Shown: in pieces, positions 21,563-32,800 of the stretch
Numbering within the stretch: the stretch's first letter is position 1
How the letters are laid out: every line of letters begins with the position of its first letter
From: Cristatella mucedo
Lineage: Eukaryota > Bryozoa > Phylactolaemata > Cristatellidae
Assembly (NCBI GenBank): GCA_009760855.2
Contig: WPIO01000005.1
Location: 11,313,001 to 11,377,000 of the forward strand
Direction: 5' to 3'
Length of the DNA stretch: 64,000 nt
The notes under the pieces: generated by a model
Seen by the model: only the letters and a program-made list of their open reading frames with translations
Told to the model about the DNA's origin: nothing
The model's database searches: none
Program-made: the position numbers and the translations under genes

Positions 21563-21965
21563 AAGGTGAAGCCTTCTCGTTTACGTTCAAGCCACCGTAG
21601 CGACATTCTTTATATGCCCCTCACTGCGACAAGCTTGTACCACCTGTACCTTCTGACACCCAGCATTTCTAATTCACCAGATTCGAGTGAATGACCCCAG
21701 GTCATCAACGATGTAAACATCCCGATTTAAAGAGTGTTGACAATGTTTGCAAAAAAGCATCTCAACTAAAGTTAAAGATGAACTGCATAAGCAGAAACTA
21801 GACATCCAGGTGTTCGCCAAACTCACCTGCTGTCGTAATTGTTCTTCTTGCCTTAGCAATAAAGCATCCAGACCAACGTTCTGTTAAGATTTGTCCTATA
21901 CTATGCTACTTATAACTATATAAATTGCTCTTAACGGGAGCCTCTACAATATGGATGTTCGCAGT

Positions 21966-22262
21966 TACATAAATGTATCTATGTATGTATTTCCATCTGT
22001 AACTCCACAAAGTCATACAGACTAAGTGGGTGTTAAGCAGGAGAGTTTTGTATAGCACACTCACGGCCTAAGCGGCTTTCGGTATGCATTCGGTAGCCAA
22101 CAGACTTCGTCTCACGCAACCAAGAGAAAGTGGGAAGCATAGCAGAGTCAGGAGAGCAGCTGAGGTAGTGAGTAGCATGGAAGTAGCAGCTCAGGACCGC
22201 TGAAAGGATGAGCCTTAGTCGGCAGTAGGAGAGTAGTTGTCGTTTCGTAAGAATACATGAGG
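21966..22262 (-). mobile_element. Family-2 LINE 3' end
   Basis: The minus strand gives SAVLSCYFHATHYLSC, PDSAMLPTFSWLRETKSVGY and the 3' region ACACCCACTTAGTCTGTATG. The tail is ATGTATCTATGTATGTA-like. Confidence 0.8.
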
Positions 22263-23129
22263 TAGCTGTGGAGGAGCTCAATGTTATGACATAGTCAAAA
22301 ACGCATTCTCTTGCTATCAATAACAAGACAGCCAACTCAATCACCATTTTTGTATCATCAATTATCATTTGCTCTAACCGACGGTTTACAAAAACCATCC
22401 GGTGTCCATGATGCAGTACATAACTGGAGTGCCATTTAGACTTTGCGGCCATATGCCCCAAAGCCCCTTTGGTAGGCCACTGCTAATAAATAAAATGTTT
22501 TTGAGGGTCGCTATGATAAGCAAACTTTTTGCAGGAGCTTAGGATTTCTCTGCTTCGCTGGCAATGCCTGACGAAAACCACATTTTGCAGTAGGTTTTCG
22601 GATTGGGAACTGCAATGCCCTGGGCGTGCCTGCGAAAAATCAGATACTTGCCTCTAATCGTTCTTTTAGGTCGACCGTCATTTGCTTGAAAATAGGATGA
22701 CCGCCGTTGGTGCCTTACGCCCGAAACTTCAGAAGCTCAGGCTTACAGGTGTGGATCTGCCTGACAACAATCTTATCGGAGAGATAGAACTAAACGATCG
22801 GTTGTTCCAGTCGTTGCAGTGAAACAGTATGGAAAACTGCCTATTATAGGGCGACGGAAGTGGGTGATATATCAATGCGGGCTACTCGGAGCTCTACTCC
22901 AGTCTTCCTCAAGCGTAGTAGGAGAATGAGTAATGGAGGACGTGAGCGAACCGCTGGACCTGTCATTGCATGCCCAGCAGGCTTCACGTGAAATTCAGAA
23001 TTTTGCATGTCTGCTTCAAAACTCTCGTACTTGCCATTGCTGTAGATATGCTTTCGGTCGACAGCCGTTTACATTTGGTAATAGTGTATATCCACAAAAT
23101 TGTTAGAGTATTAAAAAATTGAGACGGTG

Positions 23130-24915
23130 TCTATGTCTGCATTCCTAAGTAGGTCGTTGTATACCCTAAGCAATGCTGACTTTGTGGAGTGATTAGCTCT
23201 AAAGCCAGACTGGAACTTACTAGCAAGGTTTAAAGTTTCAATACATGCATTCAGCTGGTCTGCCTAGACTCGTTCCAGTGTCTTTGATAGGAACGGTAGA
23301 ATGAAGACTTGGCGGAAGTCGCTTAAGTTCTCTTCGTCTAGTATGGCTTTCTTGAGCAGTGGCGTGACTGCAGCCTTTTTGAGAAGTGCTGGGACCTGAC
23401 CTTAGGTTAATGATATATTAATGACGTTAATTATGCATGGTATAAGCAGATCAATGTATCGTAGAAGCAGGACAGTGGGAATATGGTCTATCACAGGACT
23501 ATTTGCCTTCCTTGATTGGGATATGAACTTCAGGACGAGGTCAGCAGTGACCTCGTCCTTGAACCGCGTTTCTCAACCTTCCAAAGGCTGCGTCCCTTTA
23601 ATGCAGTTCCTGACGTTGTGGCGACCCCCAACCATTAAACTATTGCGTGCGAAATGTGGAAGTGCGTGTTCTCCGATGGTCTTAGCCGACCTCTGTGAAA
23701 GGGTCGCTTGCCCCCCCCAAAGCGGTCGTGATCCACAGGTTGAGAACCACTGTCCTTGAAAGTAGACACTGAGATGCTGCAAGGAATTGAGAGGCAGCAT
23801 TCCACAGGGGATACTGCTATCGTTGGGATGGAGTCCCTGATCTGTCCTATCTTTTTGACAAAGAAGCTAGCTAAGCAATCCACTAGATCATCACAGAGAT
23901 CATTAGGTAAGGAGCGAACTTGAGGAGATTGTTGATTGTCGACATCAGCATTTTTGGATTGTGCATATGTGATTCAGCAATGTGTTTATAGAACCTAGAC
24001 TTGGCCTTTGCTAGGATCGATTAGTACGATCTACAGTAGTCCTTAAATGGCCTATCGATGGACAGTCAGCCCTGACATTTTGTATGCTTTTTTCCAGCTT
24101 GCGCTTAGTAGACCCAACTAGTTTAATGTCTGTGGTAAACCATAGGCCGTCTGTGCGGGCGCAAAGTGCGCCTAGTCAGAGGTGCAAACTCGTCGAGCAT
24201 GTCAGCTAGTGCCGTGTTGTAGCTCTCTACCAATCATGGCAGGTCGGAAAGTGAACAGAGCAGCAGATTCGAAGCAGATATTCTTGCACGGATAGCATGG
24301 ATGTCAAGGGTCTTGAGGTTTTGCGATTCATAGGTGATTTTAAATGAGGAAGAGGGCACACATTTTAGACTGAATAAGAACCTTCAAATGGTCAGATAAG
24401 CAGGCTTCGGTAATAATAGGTGATGACAAATTGCTGTAGCATGAAAGAATTTGGTCGAGTGTGTGACCCTTGATGTGAGTAGGGCCACGCACATGAACCT
24501 CAAGAGACAATGAGTCAGTCAATGCACAAAATTCAGTGCTGAAGGCGTCAGATAAGTTATGAAAGTAAATTTTTAAATCGCCCTTAACGAGGAAAGATCG
24601 ATTTCTGGCACACAGAATCAAAATGAGATCGGAGAAATCTGAGATAAAGGAGGACTTCGTACCTGTTTAGCGATCGACTACAGCCACCATCGGTAGCTTG
24701 ATTTCAGGCGAAATCAAGTCAGTAGATTCAAAAATCTGTTTCGATGGTACTTCAAATGGCTTGAAGTCGAATTTCGAAGACATATTATAGCAACCCCACC
24801 TCCAGTTTTGATTGATCTAGGGATGCGAAAGAAGGAAAAGCCAGTCGGGATAGCGTCTTTAATCGTCAGGCAGTTTACCAATTTTAGCCAAGTTTCATTC
24901 AAGGCGAACAGGTAG
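23130..24915 (-). pseudogene. L2/CR1-like LINE: AP-endonuclease and N-terminal RT relic
   Basis: Reading leftward: LFALNETWL (catalytic Glu of the endonuclease, about 24900), PTGFSFFRIPRS-x-KTGGGVAII, HNLSDAFSTEFCAL, RGPTHIKGHTLDQILS and ITEACLSDHL (catalytic SDH, about 24380). After a degraded stretch come LLKKAAVTPLLKKAILDEEN and an LPFLSKTLERV block typical of the region just before the RT core (about 23300-23400). Stops and frame changes are present. A hAT MITE is nested at 23564-23752. Confidence 0.8.
23564..23752 (-). mobile_element. SPIN-like hAT MITE with 8-bp target duplication
   Basis: Flanked on both sides by TCCTTGAA (23556-23563 and 23753-23760), the 8-bp duplication expected of hAT transposons. 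The minus strand starts CAGTGGTTCTCAACCTGTGG and its other end is the imperfect inverse. Internal segments CGACCCTTTCACAGAGGTCG, TAAGACCATCGGAGAACAC and ATGGTTGGGGGTCGCCACAA closely resemble the SPIN/Charlie-type hAT MITE consensus known from tetrapods. Too short (189 bp) to encode a transposase. Confidence 0.88.
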
Positions 24916-26279
24916 AGACCTTTATATCCGGAATAAGATCACTTATCACTGGGGGCTTAGAGCACATTGAGCGAGGATTCCAAAGACAAGCGCTAAGAAG
25001 AGCCGCCGGAGATATAACAGGCCTGATGACCACTAAGTTGGAGAAATTTACAGTGAAACTTGTGGAGGAGCGTGCTGAGCGGTTCGAGACAATGCTATTA
25101 ATACCAAACGAGCGGGTACTCTCAGCTCGCAGTTCCCGCCAAACGAGCGGCGTCTCAGCCGCCCCCACCCGCCGCCGCTCCGGCGGCTCCGACGTGCTTC
25201 TCTTTTGTTTATGCATAATTCACTAATCTTAGCAACATCAGGGATCCGTTTGAGCTATGCTAACTAAGCAGCTAACGAAGCGATAATAAGTGCGCACGAT
25301 CATAACTAACTTGCCGGTTACTAGCCGCCGGCGTAGCTAAAGCAGCTGCCGGCTTGGGAGACCCAGCAGCCCGAAGCGATAAGCGTTTAGACGTCGATAG
25401 GAATCCAATTACTTAGGCGCTACGGTCACACGACTTAAAGATGAGCTTCAAACAGATCTTAGCTGTATCGGTTTTCGTATACGATGTTCGCAAGAACTTC
25501 GATTCGGTAGAGAATTCTGCTAAGGAACAATGAACGCGTGTAGCGCGCTCTGTGGAAGGAGGCGAGAATGGCTTAGGCCTCATTTAAAGTTAAATAGACC
25601 ATAATGTATAAAGTACTGCTTCGCATGCCTTTATATCAGCCTGGAGCTCCACAAGCCGCAAAGATTTAGTGAGTTTTCTGCTGGAGAGTTTTATTTAGCC
25701 AACCAAGCGAGCCGAAGCCGCTTTCAAAGTGCCTATCGCAGCTATAAACTTAAGCTCACAAAGCATAGGGTTAGTGAGAAGCATTGCTGAGCCTTGAGAT
25801 CCGTCGAGGCTCAGCAATGTAGTAAAAAACCCTCGGAACTGTTTTCGCCTGTGGAATATGCAGCCATACATTAAAGATAATGTAGGCATGGAAACGATTA
25901 ATTGCTTTATTTCCTCGCCATTCCAGCTGTACCTACCGGCATTGACGTCACTTCCACGCTTCATTAGCTATGTTTTGAGTCGATAGTTTTAACGGTATCT
26001 CACACCTAGGATTAGTTGTCATTTTAACCACCGCGTTTTGTGCAAATGACTTTTTAACAGGATCAGCTACATCAAGTTCACAAAAATTTCCGTATATCCA
26101 TTTAATTGCGTTTAAATATACGAAAACATTCGTAAAATGTGACGATAGTACAGGCTATCCGTGGAAAGGTGCACGTAATTTTAACATACTGAACCGAGAG
26201 GTGCGGATAGCACGCTCGACCCCGGCAGAACAAGGCACCGCTGGCTAATGCAATCTAGTTAAACATATTTTTCTCGATA

Positions 26280-26282
<3 letters not shown>

Positions 26283-26322
<40 letters not shown>
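26283..26322. repeat. (TA)n microsatellite
   Basis: A TA run of about 40 bases, with a second TA-rich palindromic stretch at 26735-26812. Confidence 0.95.
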
Positions 26323-26323
<1 letters not shown>

Positions 26324-26334
26324 TATACTATACA

Positions 26335-26555
26335 TACACTAACCACATTTGCATATATATACACTAACCACATTTGCATGCTGACCCAGTGCATGTAACC
26401 CCTAACCATGTTATTCATTTTGTTTGTTTTTCAAGCATGATTTTACTTACTATTCTATTGCGTATCACTTTGCAGCAAATGTAAAGCGCCTAGAAAGAGA
26501 TTAAGTTCTCTGAGGGCGCTTTATCAAGTGCAATATTATTATTATTATTATTAAG
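26335..26555 (+). mobile_element. L2-like LINE 3' end, well-preserved tail
   Basis: The 3' UTR (ACTAACCACATTTGCATGC, AACCATGTTATTCATTTTG) is followed by the hairpin AAAGCGCCTAGAAAGAGA...TCTCTGAGGGCGCTTT (26483-26522), TATCAAGTGCAATATT and (ATT)n. Confidence 0.9.
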
Positions 26556-26984
26556 GCACACTCTGCCACCGCCCTAGAGGGAGTGCAGATCCCGTGAATT
26601 GCATTGCTATGAAGCCTTTCTTGGGAATACACACTGGCTATGCGGCTATACTTCATTGCATGCAACGCGGAAGATCTACATGTACCGATAGGGGAAAAAC
26701 ATAGTTATAATAAGCATAGAGATTTTATCTATTACATATCATATATAATATATTATATGATATATATATATATATATATATCATATAATATATTATATAT
26801 ATAATATATAAGCGCTAAAATATATTGGTATGGGGAAAAAGGTTATGATAATCATAGAAATTTGATCTAATATAATAGATAGTCATAGACATATTCATAG
26901 AGATTTTATTTTCGATTTTTAAACCAATCATCCCCTGCAAGCGGTGACGATAGAAGTTAGGGCTTTTCTGCAACTATGTTGCAT

Positions 26985-27302
26985 AAGCTCTACAGGTCCT
27001 AGACTGTGGAACTCGCTTCCACAATTCTAACGCAACGACAACTACTCTCCTGCTGCCGACTATGGCTCATCCTTTTCTGCGGTCCTGAAATGCTACTTCC
27101 ACGATAATTACTACCTCAACTGCTCTTATGACTCTGCTATGCTTCTCACTTTCTCTTTGTTGCGCGAGACAAAGTCTGTTGGCTAGCGAATGCGTACCAA
27201 AAGCCGCTCAGGCTGTAAGTGCGCTATACAAAACTCTCCTGCGTAACCCCCACAGTCTTTATGGCTTTGTGGAGTCACAGATGGAGATACATTACATTAC
27301 AT
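26985..27302 (+). mobile_element. Family-2 LINE 3' end, sense
   Basis: Plus-strand relic: RLWNSLPQF, NYSPAADYGSSFSAVL, DSAMLLTFSLLRETKSVG, then GTGCGCTATACAAAACTCTC and a tail of (ACATT)n. The RLWNSLP motif is typical of the C-terminus of L2/CR1-type ORF2 proteins. Confidence 0.85.
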
Positions 27303-28557
27303 AGATAGGGTTTTATCGACTACGCGGTACCACACAGCTAACGACACAGCAGTACAAGACTCGTGTGGAAATAGGCAGGCCGCGTGCTTAGGTGTTCCAC
27401 TGCGGTACTGAGCCCCGCGGTCAAGAAATCTCAAAATGAAAAGCGACTATCCCGTCGGTGCACGGTGGAGCTCAGCATTGTTCAGAGAAGAGGTAAGGAT
27501 AGAGCGTGAAGAGAAAGAGTAACCACGAGTATTCGAGTGAATAAATCTTGATGTTGCATGCGAATGCACCCACCCAGCAAACCTCTTAAGCCACTGGTAA
27601 GAAAAGATGTCCCCGTCTAAAAGAAATACCCACAGAACCGACGGCATCAACTTTCCGAGTCAGATTAGTGCGTGTGTTTATAATGCAGTTTCATATTTTT
27701 ACATAGCATATGTATGGGGTGAACCATACTGTATCTACTGAACACCTTGAAATATTTGCTATTGCAAGTTAATCCGATTGTTCCGAGCATAATGCTCGAC
27801 TCGCATTAATTGCTTATTATTCTTAGTGTAAACTAGCCATGTGTGGTTATGATCTTGCGTGCACTGTGTAATACTTGGAGACCGGAAATAACTGTTTGGA
27901 TACGGGTGCTGCGTTGCTGAATCTGCCAAGGAAGGTGATTTGCTCTAAGGATAATCCTTGCAGGTGGGTAAACATTTATTAGCCCCGATATTTAAGTCCT
28001 GCAGGCAACCCACGAACGGGAAGTCGGGCTTCCCGGTAAGAGCCGACGGCCCAGGCTTGTGAGCGAGCTTTCCGAGAAGGACTAAAGCCTGTGCACAGGC
28101 CTGATTGTAGATTCTGCCCCCATATTCCGTTCCGTCCATCGCCAGGCAGGATAGGGCTCGCATGTAATGAGTTTTCGCCTTAACCCATCCAAAGACTAGT
28201 GAAAACATCGACACTAATTAAACTAGCACTAGCCTTAGGTATGGATGACGACCGTATTCAATGTGCTTTAATAATATTAATAATATACGTACTTTGAGTA
28301 TCGCTGTAAGAGAACTTGACATCTGTCCACTCGCAATACAACTCGCTCCAAGAGAATCAGTGCTGTAGGTTTAGTTACATGCACGGTATGAGGCAACAGA
28401 ACTCAAAAGAGTACGATACTTAGCTCATCATGCAAATGCGAACATAAGGGCACTCGCTCGTGGCCACAGGTTAGTTATACCTCTGCCTAGTAGTATACGC
28501 TACGTCACGCACAGGAGCGCATGCAAAGCGCACCGAAAAACCCAGCGGCGTTAAAAA

Positions 28558-28696
28558 AAATTAATTTATTTATATAGCGCCCCAAGAGAACTTAATCTCT
28601 ATTCAGGCGCTTCACATATGCCTCGGGGCTCGAGCCACGACCTCAGTCAGACCTTGGTCGGTGCGAGCACCTTAAGCGCTAGACCAAACCAGCTCG
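28558..28696 (-). mobile_element. SINE B, well preserved
   Basis: The hairpin complement AGCGCCCCAAGAGAACTTA...TCTCTATTCAGGCGCT lies at left, then GGGGCTCGAGCC and AGACCAAACCAGC. A second half-repeat of GACCTCAGTCAGACCTTGG is internal. Confidence 0.85.
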
Positions 28697-29379
28697 CGTT
28701 CACTGGGGCAAGGGAAAGCTGACTGGAACGGACAATCTTCAGCTGGGACTTTAAAGATTCAAGTCTGAGTTTTCTTCGGCTTGAATTTCGCGACGCCGTA
28801 GTTCTTACGTGCTTTTGGCGAAATACGTCTAGCCAACCCTTAGCATCCACTTTCAGCACTGTCTTGCCGGTTTCGCAGATTTCTCGAGACGTTAATGGCT
28901 ACGGTCTCACAGAAACGTCGCATAACAAAATTGGACGTCCTTTTCTAATTTAAATTGAATTAGAAGCGCTACTGGACGTAGCTTATATGTCGGGCGTGAA
29001 TGACTTCCGAGACCCTGTCAGTCGGCACTATGTCAAGTCGTCATATCGGATTCTCCTCAACACCGGTTAAAGATACGTATCGGGTGTAGCCGAGAAAGAG
29101 CCGCACGCAGTCGGGCGGCCAGCTACACCTAAAGCTAGTTCGTGCCGCCGCTCGTCCGAATTCGCTTACAAATAAGAAAAGTCCACCTCAGGATTGCTGC
29201 ACCCAGCCGACGACGGTCGGACGGACAGGTAACGCCGGCGAATCTAAGCTGCCCCTTGTCCCAGCCGCAGAACTAGCTAGAAAGGGTGGCAGTGCGGTAA
29301 TGGACAACTACTTGGGACTGCTCAATTTGGTGGGCAGCAGGCCAACGCCGGTACGAGCAAAGGCCGGGCAGAGGCGGCG

Positions 29380-29795
29380 TATTAACCAGGCGTCGCTGCT
29401 GACGTCGCGCCCCCTAGTATGACCGACCGGCCGTCAGTCGCAACGCGAACACTGCGCAGGTGGCGCACCGTCTGCCCGCACGGAATGCAGCCGGAGTGAG
29501 AGACGGCGGACAGTCGGCGGACGGGCTAGGTAGGCCAGACTAACCGGGGCGTGACGCACTGGCCCGAGTTCCGGTTTCTGTCTCGCGTACCCGTTGCACC
29601 GACGTACTCAGGATCATGATTGTGCCGCTGCAATTTTGTTAATAATATATTTTGATATAAATTATTTGTTGCGGCCTTCGTGGCGCATGACATATCGCGA
29701 CGCGACCGACCACCTGTGCGGTGTTAGACACTCTCTGGGCTAGCTCGCTAGTAGTCGGCCCTGCGCGCGACTCCTAGCCGGTGCCCCTCGCCAGC
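29380..29795 (+). promoter_or_regulatory. CpG-rich promoter/5' UTR region of the F-BAR gene
   Basis: CpG density rises sharply from about 29100 and stays high to about 30330, unlike the AT-rich surroundings, and the start codon lies inside this island. An AT-rich insert at 29637-29670 contains TATAAA at 29656-29661, about 135 bases before the ATG, which could place a transcription start near 29690. The island is directly visible; promoter function and the TATA role are inference. Confidence 0.55.
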
Positions 29796-29819
29796 ATGAG
29801 TTGGAGAACGGATTTGTGG
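29796..29819 (+). CDS. Cip4: F-BAR gene coding exon 1 (residues 1-8)
   Basis: ATG at 29796 encodes MSWRTDLW and is followed directly by the donor gtgagt at 29820. Family members start MSWGTELW, so both the start codon and the exon end are well supported. The phase is 0. A very short first coding exon that ends exactly after this tryptophan, before the DQ(F/L)D segment, fits the next exon perfectly. The upstream sequence is CpG-rich 5' UTR/promoter. Confidence 0.9.
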
Positions 29820-32800
29820 GTGAGTCTCTTTTCGCTTTGCCACGCTGCGCGTCACGCCACGCGTCGCGCCTTGGGTCGGCGCAGCGCCGGCCGCACCCGG
29901 CTGTTCGGCTGCTAGTGCCGCCGTCTTCCGTATTGTGCGACTGCAGGCAGGCGAGATCCGGGCAGTCTCGGCTGTCGGCCGCTGCTCGTCGCCTTTCGCC
30001 TTTCGCCGCCGCCGCGTGCGCTCCGGACGCTCCTTTGCTTAGCCTCCACCATTTCCTCGGGGAGGGTCATCCGAGTCGCTCGCGGAAGCGCTTTTTTGTG
30101 AGTCGGCAGCTCCGAAGGCGCGCCCGGTTCGCGAGGTCGTCCTTCACCTGCTGCCGCCTCCCACCCCGACGCTGCCGCAGGGGTTGCAGTCGTGCGGACC
30201 GGGACGAGCGGTCGGGACCTGCCGCGCGTGTGTGCGTACACACACTTATAAGGACCGACAAGTCTTCGCCGGCGGCGCGGCCTCGGGGTTCGACGCTCAA
30301 GCAGCTGCCCTCCTCGCGCCCAGCAGGAGTTGGCAGGTGTGCGTTAGGGTGCAGACTATTCGCTCCTGTTTCCTTGTTTACGCTCAAGAGGAGACGCAGC
30401 ACGTACGCACACGTACTTCGTGGGCACATGCCAGTGCATAGGCTGGCTGGCCTCTGCATTTGGGTCACCACTGGCCAGACCCCCTGTGACAAATGGCTCA
30501 GGCTTGGTTAGCATTTGCCAGCAGTCAGCAGCCAGTGCGCTCTGTCTGAGCTGCCAGTGGCAGCAGACGGCCATATTGCTCAGCAGCAGCTGACGACTCG
30601 GTCGCAGGAGCAGTGGCTTACTTCACCGGAAGTAAGCTGCAGGAGTGAAAATTATTCACTTGACATTAGACACGATAAGCCTTCGCGCCCAGCTCTTTGC
30701 TCAGTAGGAAGATGCCAGCACTTCGCCAGCCAGCTCGTTAGGTTTCAGTGTCTCATTACAGAAAAAAAATCCCTATTGCCTTACAGCAAGCAGGGACGAA
30801 ACTGTCAACTGGCTCTTCTGCCGTTATGCAAATGCAGCTGTTGAATCAGCTGCTCTTTAATTTGACCCTTTTTTCTAGTGACGGCATTTGCAGCTTACAA
30901 TTCTGATCGACTTGTAAGTAGAGCGAGGTATGGTCTCTGTAGCTGGCACACACTGATTGTGCCCTTGCCATTCGTGTTTCGTTGGATGAAGGCGTGGTCG
31001 GCCAGCCACCGGAAGCAGCTGACTACTCCGATCGAAGAGCTGAGTGACAGCCGTTTGCAGAAGCGGCACTTGGTTGGAAGTAACACTAGGTTATTAGGAA
31101 AGCTCGGGAATGGTCTGCCAATGACACGTTTGGGGCAGGATTAGTGAGGATCAACAGCACAACCCCTGCAAATGACAGTGAATGCTGGCTGACAGCATAG
31201 ACATAAGTGCAGATGAAAATTCGTTTGACGGCATGCAGCAGGACTGGCATGCGTCAGGTGGTAGTTCCTCCTTCTGCTTGAGTCGGCTGATTGCAGGGCT
31301 CATTCTAAATCATGTGAATGCACTTGACAGGTGCTCACTATTGAGGCCGTGCTGGGGATTGAGGTGCATATCAATGCTGTGATGGGGGATTGAGGTTTAT
31401 GCACATAGCGAGCTAGCTAGCTCTGTCATCAGAAAGATACTTTGCTGTCATGGGTGAGTCACGTATGAGATGGCAAGCAGTCAGCTGCTGCATGCTATCT
31501 GCTAGTCCACTGCTCGGTGACCTGGTCAGAGATGCAGCTATTACCGACAGGAGCAAACCTGCTTGGTCGGCATGTATGCGCTGAGCTCGTGTGCTTACTT
31601 GATGGTAAGCATGGTTAGTGCACCGCATGCAAAGTCATACATTCACACAGCTGTCCTGCATTCAGTTGCCAGGGTTTTTCTCTTACTGTCTTGGAGTGTT
31701 GATGTATTTTACATCAAGCACAAGCAGTCATTCCTGACTGTGTGCTGTCACCTGGTGAGTGTTGCCGCTACTTTGGTTATGCAATGCGATCCCCTTGATT
31801 TTTCCAACGATTTTCTCAGGTCGAGGCAGGTGATTTAGTTCCAGTCCATTATCAATCTTTTTTCAGACCTGGCAGGCCGATTGATGTATCAGCCAGCCCC
31901 ACTGTTTGCCACTGTTTCACAAAAGCTACTGTTAACCATCTTCCCGGTGCTTCAGTCGAAGCACGTTGGACTTCTGTGTTATGTTTCGACCGTGGGGTGA
32001 AGTCGTTCGAATGAGCTCAGTTAGGCACCGTGTGTAAGATGTTTCCTGATAGTAGAGTCTCCTGCTTCAGAGCACCAAAAACAGAAACCTGGAAGTAGCT
32101 AGCAGCCTTCATAACCCAAAGGCTTCAAAGCCGGTGTGGCATGCACCTTGAGCATCGTCTCTGAAGCCTGCTAGCCGAGTTTTGTAGCTGCCATATTCCG
32201 GATGCTTAGTTTTGTTTATTTGCTTGGCCATTCAGCTTTCGTGAGGCTCCTCACTTAATCTCACGAGTTCACATCCATTCAACCTCTTCGATCTGTGTTA
32301 AACTCGTGGGACATGAGCTTCATACACTTCTGCTAACACATGCAACTAATTTCTCTATTAATGAGTGCCAATATTTGTAGGAGCTATCCTTAGTCAAACC
32401 TGAAGTGCAGCAATGATTGTATGAATGCAATGTGGCATGTCATACTCTGGGTTCAACCCCCTTTCCAACAGCAGCTTACTGTGGGCCATTGTCAAAAGCA
32501 GCATTATGTTGCCATTATGGGCCCTCTTCTGTTGCTCAAATAATGTAAACAGTGCCAGCCCTCTGCAGCATTGCACGAGTGTTTGCTATGGTACGGTGCA
32601 AGGTGCAGTACAATTGGCAGTACCCTTTTTGTGTTGAACTCTAATAAGTCCTAAGGGTTGAATACTACCATATGCTGCAGCAGTCGCCAGCTGATTGAAT
32701 TCGAACGTTTGATCTGAGTTGGCTCCATGGTGCTAGCTATTACTTGGTGTGAACTGATAACGTTCGACCCACGCCAAGCCTGTAGGGCCGAGCAAAACCT

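Larger units (their letters stand above)
8663..29795. other. 21-kb intergenic region, repeats only
   Basis: Between the two divergent gene starts I recognise no host gene. Identified content: a Tigger-type element with nested insertions (9084-11262), L2-like LINE relics (12-20 kb, 23-25 kb), family-2 LINE tails, SINE B copies and microsatellites. I find nothing assignable in 11270-11950, 12260-12980, 15600-17250, 20800-21430, 25000-26280 and 27310-28550. Confidence 0.55.

Noticed and set aside
29801-30511. A 236-codon ORF over the F-BAR first exon
   Set aside because: It is out of frame with MSWRTDLW, has no ATG at its start, and is an Arg/Ala/Ser-rich product of the CpG island.
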